64,000 nt of DNA, from the NCBI GenBank assembly GCA_963691655.1, contig OY829326.1, forward strand, positions 81,647,235 to 81,711,234, in the 5' to 3' direction. A program made the position numbers and the translations under genes. How positions within the stretch are numbered: position 1 is the first letter of the stretch; each line of letters begins with the position of its first letter. This stretch comes from Toxonevra muliebris (Eukaryota; Arthropoda; Insecta; Diptera; Pallopteridae). Positions 23,601-35,600 of this stretch are shown in pieces. The notes beneath the pieces are model-generated. The model did no database searches. It was not told the DNA's origin and was given only the letters and a program-made list of their open reading frames with translations.

Positions 23601-26600
23601 TATTATGATAATATGGGAGATACCAGACCCCCTTTTTTAATCCCCACCCACATTTATCCTGTAGCATGGTATTGTCAATCGACGTCATTGTGCGAAATTT
23701 CAGTACTATTCCGTAAATAATTCCAGATATTTACCCAAAAAAGGATAGGGAGATGCCACACCTACTTGTAATTTTGAACTCAGACTATGCCTATCTTAGA
23801 ACAAGTGACATATCTTTTCATTTTTATATATCGTCGTCGTTCAAAAAAAATAACTGAGTCCAAATTAATTTTTTTAGTTTAATCCGTATTAAATAGCTTC
23901 TATAATTCGAATGACATAATAAATTCAATTTTTGATGATGCAGTTAAAACGTATACTAATGTGTAAATCAATCTGTTAGCTTTTTAATTTTTGCCATTAT
24001 TCGTAGAGCACCATGCACTCCATAAACTAACTTCATCTCAGAGATAAAAAAAATTGACTTAGGGAATCCTGCCAGAACGACGACGATATATGGAGAAGAG
24101 ATGAAGATATTATAGGTTTTATAGCCTCCCAAAGCGACATTTATTAATGTATTGAGCTGATTTCAATGTACCACTATAAAATGTGATAACAAAAAATAAA
24201 ATCAGTGAACACGAAAGTTTGGACTTTTGGCCGATGGATTTAAAAATTTCCTAAAGTGTAGAACATTCAATTATACTAGCCGAAAGAGCCAAATAGCCTA
24301 CATGTGTCTAAGCATAAAATAATACTTCGATTGCCATCAAATAAATTACCGAAAGTTGGGGTTTTAAGCGTCTGCTTTATTAATGGTTGAATATCGAATG
24401 ACAAATTACAATTATGATGGTTGATCTTAAGTACTAGTTAGAGTAATGCAAAGAAGTAGAAAGTGATAAATCTAGATAACCATTAAATGAGTAAATTATC
24501 AAATTACATTAGTTTATAAAAAAATTATTTTTTTTCTTGGCAAAGAACACCACTATCCAATTCATTTGTAATTCTATGGTGTGGTTTTGGAGATATCGCC
24601 AGTTGAATTTTTTTATCAGAGGGAAAAAGGTTTGTCCACATAATTATAAATATCCAGCAAACTATAATAGTAACTCGATTTGAACAAGCAGTATATGAAA
24701 TTAAAGATATTAAAATTTCTCATCTTACGCTTATTTGATTATTTTGATTCGATTGGATAAGTAGTCTTGTCACAATTAAGTAAACTGTCAAGAAATTTGG
24801 GTTTTTTTTTAATATTTTTAAAAAAAATTTTGGATAACAAATAAAATTATGAAAACGCAATACCTGCTCTGTTTTAAATTTTTTACTTAAAGCTTGTACT
24901 TTTACAAACAATATAATTTTTATTTTTCTGAGCTTTGTTGCTCAGCGTTTGCTATAAATATATTGCGAATTCAGACAACAGAAATTACATGTTTTTTTTT
25001 ACTGAAAAAAGGCTGGAGCGTTGTGTACTTGGTACCTCGTATGACCATTACAAACAAAATTTAAAGTTTTACATTTCTCCATAAAATATATTTGGGAATA
25101 AAACAAACTTTTTGGAAATTCAGACTGGAACGCCTTAAAAAATTCTGAAATCAAAAATGCTGAAATTTCCCCTATTTGGTCGCCCCCTTTGTATCCGTCA
25201 CTGAATAGGTAATAAACTGATTGTCGTCGTACGCCATAATTTTGTTTACACCTTTAGTCGATAAATTACGACCGACAGCAAGCAACTGGCAGCTGCGCAA
25301 ATATAACTGTGAGCCGCACGGCGCAGGTTTCTAGCTTATAGTTAATGCCTGGAACGGAATGTGAAGCATAAAGTACGCATCTGAAGCACAGAGTGTAGCG
25401 TAACAAACAATGAAGCGCCACAAAGTAAAATGTGAACAGAATATGCACCTCTGATGCACATCAGGTTTATTGTAATTGGAAACACACACAATCATATTTT
25501 TCTCCACATTTTTGCAACCCAAGTGCTTTAAATTGTAAACCAATTAATTTTTTTACAAGTTCTATAAATAATTCACTGCATTCTTCCACTACTTTTTTGT
25601 TTTGACAATCAGTTGATATGCTTGAAGCGCGACAAAGTTGAAAAGTTTCAATTTTTCGCTTCATCTTCAGCGGCAGAAAAATTAGGTCGCCCCCGGATAT
25701 AGAATGGACATTAGGGTGGCCCTTATATTTCAACTTTCAAAAAGTTTAGCTCCCAGACCCCTATCTTGTTCCAATTAATAAATAAACAATTTACTTTGCG
25801 AAATTTTCTATCAGCAACGATTTCTTCAATAAAGAACTTTCAACATAAAAAGATGATCCAGGTTACAAAAATTGAATTGAAAAACTTGAGAAGAAAGAGT
25901 TGTCGATGACGTTGCAGAAAAAATGTGAAACTCATTCTGGAATACAATAACAATTCCACAACGAAATTAAGCTGAGAAATAATTTGTTTCACAAATCGTT
26001 GCCGAAGACCGAAAAAATACCCAACTGCGAATACATGGGAGTGAATTTCGTTGAAATTTTGAATTTCAAATTTAGGTGGACACACGACAAAAGAGGATTT
26101 TCATTGAGAATCGAATTTCGTTTTTGACTGATTATAAGTTTGGAGAAGAAAAAGAACATTTGTGTACTATAATTATACGTGTTATCTCTGCGGCTTTGTG
26201 GTTGTTTTCCCATACAGTTATCGCTGCTAGTTATACATAACTAGAAGCAAGTGGCGAATAAAACGCAGCTATTGTTTCAAACGACTTCATCTTCAAATTA
26301 AAGATCTTCTTGAAACGAAATATTGTTCCAAAAATTATTTAAAACTTCAGTTTATTATTTATAGCCAAAAGTATGTGATAAAATATTTTTCATCTTAACT
26401 CCACCTATGCTGTTTTTCATTTTTACCACAGAAATATTGCAAGAGCAGCTGTTATGAAAACAAAATGCAAAATGTTAAAAATATATATGGGTAATTCCAG
26501 CAAGCTTTGACTAAAATTGTTTTAGACACAGCTTCGATTTCGATAATTTTTTGTAAGCCGGCAGAGAAAATTTTGCTACTTAAGAATATGAACTTTTTTT

Positions 26601-29600
26601 TATCATCTCTTATGGTTTACGTGCAGTGGTCACTCAAAATTTTCGAATATGCGCAAAAGAGTCATTTTCAAGGACTCATAACTTCCGTTGTATGAATGGC
26701 AATTTAACTATATGTAGCTCGTTGAAATTGTAGTGCAAAAGAGTTTAAGAAAACAAATAAAAAAAAATGTATTTCAGGAACAACATTTTTCAAGGGCATA
26801 AAATCCTTCAAAGATATGTGAATATATCTGGAAGTACCGTTTTCCCCTTTTTCTTTATTCTTTCTTTTTTTTTTCTTTTTTTTTCTTTTTCTTTATTTTA
26901 ACTTTTTCTCATTAAACCTCAATAAAAACGTATGAAAAATTCAAAAACGTTAGGACTTTTTAATAATTTACCATTTTTCTTATAGTAAAACCATTATAAA
27001 TATATCATATTTATATAACTCGTGGACGCTGAAGTCAATGGTGATGACTGTTTTTCATTTTATGGTGCTTGTGATATGTGCAATCAAATTAATAACACAG
27101 TCCAACAAATTTAGACTTTTTGGCTGCAAGAGAATAGCCACGCTATAATCTTGAAAGGACATAATGTATAGTCCATTTTTGTAAAATAAACTTATAGTCC
27201 AGTACGTCTCAGTTTTTTTTTACAGTGGGTCAAAATTTCGATTTTTTTGTAGAAAGGAGCTGAATACTATGTGCAAAAAGTCTTATAAATTGATGTCTGA
27301 GAAAAATCTTATTAGGGAAGTATTATAGTAGAATTTTAAAAGGGTCATTTGTGTAGAACATGTTAACCCTTTAGTTCCTCTTTTTATCGAACAACTTGAC
27401 CCCGTTTTTGATGAAAACCTGCAAAGTCCTTTCAAAGGGACATTTAAGGATTAAAATATTCCACAAAAATATTTGGCAGAAAATTTCACTAGGGGTCACC
27501 AAAGACATAAAAGTCATATATATAGTGACTGCAATTTTGAATCGATAGTTTATCGTTCTCTTTCAGGTTTTGCCATTTTCTCTCGTATTTGTCTTCCATA
27601 GTCTTCTTAATCCTTTTGTCCTTTCAAGCGGGTGCAAATTGCCTTTCTGGATCAGTCTAACAGCAGTCGAATGTAGGCATCGGATTTCTTCAAGTATTTA
27701 ACTTTATGACACTCCTTGATACCTAAGAACAACAATTGTTTATACTTTGCAGTTGTTTTTGGCACTTTTTCAAAAATTCTTCTTTTCGCCAAACAAGTGC
27801 AATAAAAAATAGTACATTCCGCTTAAATATATTCTTAAAGTATAAACAAGGGAATCTCCTTTACAAGGGAAGGGAAATTTGGGCAAAGTTAGGAAATATT
27901 ACCGAAATTGCAGCAGTATTGCAAGTGGTGCGGTTTTTGTGACCGTGGCTGCTGTGGAGTAGTGGTTAGTGTGCTGGGTGCCCGGGAAAACAAAAAAAAT
28001 TTCTACACGACACCACTTCTTGGCTGGCTCCTCCAAAAGTGAAGATTGCATAAGAAAAGTAGTAACTAAAAGTTTATTACTTTTTCACATTTTTCATATG
28101 TTTCTATTTTTGTTGCAAATATTAAACAAAAATTAACAATTGAAAATTCAATTATTTCGTGTAATCGACTTTTCCGAACACCAAATTATTGGCTACGAAA
28201 ATCGGTTCAAGTTCACTTAACATAACATTGCTATTACATAACAAGTTATTAACAACTATCTAATGATTTGTATATTATATTAAATTACATAATATGGTTG
28301 CTAATGGCGTTCGAAATAATACCAGATCAAAATGATTGAAAAGCTTATACAAACTGAAGAGGTTGAAATGAAAAAATATCAACAATTTTGGCTAGTGCTG
28401 CAGAATCATTATGTCAATCTCACACAGAAGCGAAATGACCAGCTGAACGAAATACAAGTCACTCAAAAACGTATGTATAATTATAGCGTTTTCTATTCTC
28501 GAAAAAATCTATATCAAAAGAATATACAGGTTTTGAGATTCTGAGGTAACTATATTCGCAAAATGTTTCCTTCATTTGAGCGAAAAATGGTTAGTCGATA
28601 TTTAAGCTCACAGATGTTTTAAGTTCCTAACATAGAAACTTGCAAGAAAGCAAATTTGTATTTAACGCTACTATTAATTACAAAAACTATACTACTCAAG
28701 CAATATGTTAAAAGCTTGGAAAATGCAGCTAACTTCTCTATGAGCTTGACCATCGATAAAAATAATAAAGGCAATATTTTGAAATTTGTAGGCACAGTAT
28801 GTAACAAAATTGGGCAAATAAAGGGGCATTTTTGGGACATAAAAAACAGCCAAAAATAGCGTCAAATTTAAAAGTATCCTCATAGTTAAATTTCTACATA
28901 TCCGGATGAACAAAAGTGGAACCAATTTTTAAAATCAGATAATATCTTCGGGTTCAAAAAGAGTCTTGAAAGTACCGAAGTTTCGAAAATTAATTATTAT
29001 TTTTCAAAATTTTTTGGCTTAAAATATTTTCGAATTCCAGAGCTCAGTTATTGCTCCTTGTAAGTACAAACATAATGCAAAAAGAATTTTTGAAATCGGA
29101 TAACGTTTATTAGTTTTCAGAAATTCAGCATAAATTGTATGAAAAGAATAAATTATGGTCGAAACTTCCAAAAATTTTTGGTTTAAGTCCTGCAGGTATC
29201 TTCATACCTTCTGAAATTCACAATTACAAATTTTCAGCACAATCTGTATGGGGTTAGAAATCCGTATGAGGTTATAAATCTCTATGGGACAGGGAAAAAT
29301 TATTTTATACTTTTTAGTCCGTTTTAAAAACATGGTATAAGTTGAAGCCACATTTCATATTTATACACCTACTATGTAATTAGAATGGCTGTCAAACTAT
29401 AAATATTTTAAATAGAGTGATATAGTGCCTGTCAAACTTTCATATCAGTCTGAAAGTATGCTGTACTATAATTATGTATTTATATGTAAATAAATAAACG
29501 ATAATATTTTATATTTTATTTATATATATTTTAGATATTTCATATTGCATTGTCATCCAGTTCTGAACAATGTTTAAAGTTGCAAGTCTCTAGCTCATTG

Positions 29601-32600
29601 GGAAGTTAGTTTAAAATCGATTTTAAAATACCACCGAACCTACTGGCAGACAGACAGACAGACACCTTTGAAAGCGAGTTGGTGTAAACGTAGTAATAAA
29701 ATGGCGTCCGCTTTGCTAATCAGAAGCAATCAGCGACGCGTTTCCAATACACTTTGATTCACTCAATATTTCGTAAAGGATTGTCATAAAATTTTGTATT
29801 TAATTGCCGTGAGTTATCAAGCTTTTCTTGTTGACTGTGTGTTCGACTTAGAAAATTTAAGAAAAACACGGTTTTAATATTCAATAAATTTATAATTAAT
29901 AATAAGCAAGTAGTTTGATCGCAATGACAGTCGAAATGCAACAGAACAGAATTGATTTATAAAAAATGTAAGATCATTGCAAATTTCATTAACATTACAA
30001 AAACCGAAGGAAACAATAACAAATATGATGATCAATTATGTACATGTATCAAATTATAGCACGCTAGTGTATATGTAAGCGAGTGAGGGCTTCTTCACAC
30101 TTTACATTTATGGGTGCTATTGATGCTGCTCCAAACAATTGCTTTGGACATTTGCCGAGCTTAGTTGAAGTTTATTTTAAGTTAATTTCAATAAGTTTCT
30201 ACAATACATACCAGTTTTTGAACTAAGTCAACTTTTCTATAAAATTTAACTACTTACTTTAACTGCAAAACGCATTTTTGTAGTAAAAATTTCATTAATT
30301 TTTGTTTGCCTTCCCTTCACTTTTTTTTGTAAAAATTAAGTCTGTTCACGTACAAAAAATTGTTAATAATTTTTACTGATAAAGTGTTCACGTTGTTGTT
30401 GTTGTTGAAGTGGTGGTTCGGTTCATGAACCCAATTAGCGCTGACGCACCATTTGGTTGCCTAATCCTAAGTTATTTTACTATGTGTTTAAACGACTTAG
30501 TTATATACCGGTTACAACCATTTAATTTGGTTTGGGAATTTGAGTATATCGTTGATTTTGGTTTTGGATAGCTCACTAGGGTTGTTAAAGAGTAGTGTTC
30601 ACGTACTCGAAAAACATGCTAAGAGAGAGGAGAGAAAAAAATTAATTGAAAGTTCTTGCGAGTACAATTTTTACTTGCAAATATTTTCAGCTACCGAGAA
30701 AAAAACAATCTATCAAGGAATTTTTCCGTTCGGGGGCCGTTTACATATTACGTAATGCGATTTTTGGCCAAGTTTGATACCTTTTTGGCCAAGTTTGATA
30801 GATATCGAAGAAAATAAGCCAGATTTAAAAAAATCTAATTTTACTGATTCTGTGGCCACGGAAAAAGAAATCGATGAAAAACATCTGGTTTTTTTTCATG
30901 TATGTAAAGCTGTAACTTTTTTAGCAATCAGAAGAAAATCGACCGAAAAATAACAAAGTTATGAGAGGTTGATTGATTTTAATCGCTTGCTTTGTAAGAG
31001 ATCTTGAGCTGTCAACAGAAAAGCAGAGTGATCATCATTATAGAAGAAAAAACTGGCCAGAAAGAAACATTAAATACGTGCCCTTTTCTCAAGAAATAAA
31101 ATATAATTCTTCCAGCATGGTACATTACACCTCGACTCCAAGAGCAATAATTCATTGTATGAAATTAAAAATTTGTTGTTGTTTTCCATATAAAATGAAA
31201 AAACAACAAACAATATTTTTGTATACGGGAAACAACAAAAAATTTTTAATTTCATGCAATGAATTATTGCTCTTGTGGACGGGGGGTTAAACTTGGTATC
31301 ATTGAAAATTTTGTGAAGGCCTTAAACAAGGCATGCCAAGTATTCTCCTATTTGAGAACCCTTTCCTTGCAGCTTTCTACAGTAAAAATCAAGGAAGGCG
31401 TCTTCGATGGTCTACACATAAAAAAATAACGGTTTTATTAACGAAATCCAAAGTGCCGTAACTACAAGTACATGAAATTGATAAGCAAATAGACGTATTT
31501 ACACACTTAAATGAAAAAAAAACAAGATATTTGAGTCTTTTTAAGTAACTAAGTGATGCTAAAGATACTAAACCTTCGCAATTACATTCTTCTTAAATCT
31601 ATAATATTTTCATTACAAAATGTTTTTTGCTCCTCCTATAAAAAATAAAATGTGTAGTCACCGCTTTTTGGGATTTTAGAATTTTAGATGACGATTTGCA
31701 AGTATGGTTGACTCTTTCAGGCGAATGTAATTAAATCTGTCGTAAAAAGAAAAGAAGCCTAACTCGACTTAAAAGTCGGCTGACAAGAAAATAAACTCGA
31801 CCTGTCCTTTTTAATAGAGGGAAAATAAAGATAACATTAGGTTTTGTTTGCCATGTCGAATGGAATATTGAGTCGCATTTATTCCTAACATATTCTAATA
31901 GTTAATATGAAAACACCACAAAAAATGTAGAGAATGTATTGCAAGAGATTAAACTGAATAAATTGTCGAAAAAATTAATATAGTCAAAAACTCACATGCG
32001 CAACTTAGTGCACTCAATGCAAGTGAAACTTCTTCTGTAGGTTTGTGACTGGGAATATGTAAGTGCAATGACAGCAGACTGGGACAGATAATTGTATGTA
32101 TGCACATGGCATTTAAAAATAAATTGTTTAAACAAAAGAAATGAGCCTAATTAATGTTAATTAAATTAGAAAACCTAAGTCCCATCGTAAGTGTAAATCA
32201 GTGGTCGGCATTTCCTTACTCAAACGAGCAGTACGCTCATCACACGCATTCTTACGCTCTTGCAATTAGTCGTTGTTCAGACAGCAACGAAGCAATAAGA
32301 GCAGTGGCTGTGCTGCTTTTTTTTCTTATGTTCACGGCGAGAAATTATATGTATGACTAAAAACTAACGCTAAAAAATAAGTTATGATTTCAAATGCCTT
32401 TGGTAACATGCAATGAATAGATTTAAATAAATGCATTGAAAGCATACCTTTTATTTAAGTTTTTTAAGTCTTTTATAAGTCATGTGACGGCTTTTAGGTT
32501 TATTTTTATACAGTGTATGACAATTACTCTGCGCTCACCAACACAATCTCACTTTCAATTTTGCCGACCACTGGAGTAAATCAAAATTTCTTAAGTCTCT

Positions 32601-35600
32601 TTCAGCCAATCGCATTCTTTTCTTGTTCTGCTACTGCATTGTGATAAATTTAAATTTTTGGCTTTGCACATGGCCGCATTCATAAAGATGCGTTATGTTT
32701 TCTTTTATATATATATTTCTTACATAAATTTTAGATATCGTCTAACTTTGATTTTTTTAAAGAAATTTTCAATAATTTCAATGTAATAAAAAAGGAGTAT
32801 GTAAAATTTAAAACTTGCATTTTATTTATATAGTATAATGTTCTCAGAGCCCCTATATAATCGTTTGGGAAACAAGGCCTTGTCAAGTCCGCTTCCTTTC
32901 AGCTCCACCTGTGTTTTTCATTACTGCTTAAGTCAAGATGATTTTTTTCAAAGTTAATGGACCTAATTGGTCCATATGGTATTTATCAAAAGTGCTTAAG
33001 TCCAACGTAAAACTGGGTTATTTTGAATTTGGCTTACTTTATCATTGTTTTTTCTTCGCAAAATGTCTTCAAAACCTCTTTTCTATATACTTTTACTCAT
33101 GGTAGAAGTATTTAGAGGTAGATGCATTTTTTCAAAAAATAGCTATTTTGAATTTTTGACAAGTAAGAGGAATATTTAGAGGTGCATTTTTTTAAATGGG
33201 TAGAAAAGAGTGAGTTAATAGTAGATTATTAATACTACTTTTATTACTTAGTACTAAATTATAAATTTTATTTATAATAAAAAGCGTGTAATGTTATTAA
33301 AATTAGTTTTCTTTATTAGGAAATACCTTGAACATGTTAAGAGTTAAAAAATAATATAAAAAGCAACAACTAATTCTCTTGTAAAAAAAGAATTTTTAAA
33401 ACATAAAAAATCCACAACCAACATATCGAGCCCTAATCTTCAAACTAACGTAAGTGACATTTTTTCGAAAATCGTTTTTTTTTTTTTTCAAAAACAAAAC
33501 TTTAGCACTAGCAGCATCATTTCACAAATTTATGAAGGCCTATTGCCGCTTACGTTAAATTGGCGATCTAGTACCTACCAGCATACAAAATAGTAGTAAT
33601 TGCATACAATACATTAAGTAAATAATTTAATATTTCTAATTTTGTTCTCCTTCTTCACGTCTTCGACAATTATGCCAAACTAAAAAATCAAATTGGTTTA
33701 TTAGAAATAATTTATTTAATTGTCTTACGTCAAACTTTTTTAGGAAAAGCATCTCCTTTTCGTTGAAATGCCCACAAATCGCTTTCACAATAGCCAAATC
33801 ATCACAATTTTGATAAACGTTAACAAAGCTCTTTATTTTGTTTTTAGAAGCGCTCTAATTCATCTTAAACGACCCAACATGAAGTTCCATCAACTTCTGA
33901 AAATGATATTTGTAGAATATCATCCAATTTTATATTTTCATCTGGGTTGTCTGACTTTGACTATTGCTACTTGCAAACTGATGTATGGGCGATGATTGCG
34001 ACAGTATAAAGCAGTTTTGAGGAACATCGTCGTCCGCATCAATTGAAGAAGCATCACCTGAGAATGCAGTGGTATCTAAACTTTCTGACGAAGGCTGCTC
34101 AACTGTTTTAACTGGAGTGGCAGTTACATCATATTCCAAGACAAGTTTGTTTCCAAACAGGCAATAGTCCATTGGTAAAATAATAGTTACTTTTCAGTAA
34201 AAATTACAATGATTCACAAGTATTTGCGAAGTTATTTACCTCAGCATTGTAAGCAATATTTGACGACTCGTTGTTTGCACACACAAAAGCCGCTTGTTCT
34301 GTAATACTTGGATTTTCAAAATTTGCACAAATTTGTTTTAGCGAAATGCAGCTGTGTTCTGATTGTGCTTCCGAAAAAAATGTGATCGAAAAGAAGACTG
34401 GCTAATGAAAGATTTTGAGCAAGTATGCATTGGAGAATGAACTTTTTCATTATGAATAAAGTGTTATGCGCGTATATTTCTTTGGAGCTATTTCCAATAA
34501 ATTTACATTCACTCACTGAACAATCGTATTTTACACACGGACGCAAATTGTACAACTTTTCCTTTTTGATTCGATGGCGCCAAGAAAAATGCATTTCAAA
34601 AGAATTATAATTTGAAATTTTTTTTTGCATTTGGAATACAAGCACTGAAATTTAATTATTTGCGCATATAAATGCAAATGATAATTTTTCAATATCACAA
34701 ATATTTTTTCACAAATACACTTATACATTTTGTCCAAATTAATAATAAATTATTTAATTTAAATGAATAAATACAAAAACGCACGCGTGGAAAAAGACGC
34801 GTGCAAAAAAATTCGTCCACACGAAGAGAGCACAGTTAAAAACTGAGCGTGGCACGCTCAGTATTTAGGAAATTAAACCTTTTCTGACGTATTTGAGTTG
34901 AAAATTCAATTAGTATATTTCAATTTTGCACCACTTTTCGTCTTTAATTAGTTAATGTCTGCTTTTTTGTATAAAATAAGCGAAAAATATTAATTTTTAG
35001 GCAACAACTGAAAATTCAGCAAAAATTTACTATAATTTTGACAGTAATTCTCAACAAATAATTTAGAGTGTACATATTTAATCTAGAATTTTTAAGCACA
35101 ACACCCGTATTTTCTTTTTTCCTGATTCGCACTTTGAAAAAAATAATAACATCGAACAACCACAAGTGCTAAAAAGCGTTAAAAGTAGAGAGTAGCTCTA
35201 CTCGCAGTGTTTCAGCTGCGTTGATCGTATTTAAGATCTAAAGCCTGAGGCCAAATTGTGTTTTGCTACGAATGAATACATGCGATTCTACTTTAAACGT
35301 CAAAGCAAAGCAGCCGCAAAGCTTAATTGCTTTTAGGTAAAATGTTTTGCCAATTGTCAAAGTTCCTCTTACTTGTCAAAATGCATCTACCTTCTTAATT
35401 CACGCAGCTTTATTGCTACCGAAATTTTGTTGAGATTGATTTTGCACTGTTTTCTTTTTAATGTAAACGAAATTACGTTTCTTTATGTCGCACTAAGTAC
35501 TTGCAAACACGATTTGTTTTTTACGTTCTTTTAATTATAGTAGTAGATTGGAATATATTTATATTGTTTATGTTTTGCATTGGTTATTATTGTATCTAGT

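Larger units (their letters stand above)
17659..28325 (+). other. CCDC40 intron 3, 10.7 kb
   Basis: Filled with transposons listed separately. A 147-codon open frame at 22595-23038 (+) shows no family signature. Apart from the listed elements, 17.7-19.9 and 24.1-26.0 kb show nothing recognisable; 25.25-25.46 kb is a short GC-richer patch without an identified function. Confidence 0.8.
33116..35392 (-). mobile_element. 2.28-kb element bounded by AGGTAGATGCATTTT inverted ends
   Basis: Left end AGGTAGATGCATTTT with TTTTGACAAGTAAGAGGAA a little further in; right end is the inverted form of both. Minus-strand frames at 33930-34172 (acidic) and 34316-34737 hold Cys/His pairs (next entry). Superfamily not assigned. 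Confidence 0.55.

Noticed and set aside
25266..25543. GC-richer patch with short minus-strand ORFs
   Set aside because: No recognised protein or repeat; left as an unexplained patch of intron 3.
27500..27930. Possible minus-strand transposase piece (KDKRIKK.. and FLKKCQKQLQ)
   Set aside because: Slightly GC-richer, but no conserved motif and several stops; not enough to name a family.
29646..29664. (CAGA)n run as a regulatory or satellite feature
   Set aside because: Only about four units; an ordinary microsatellite.
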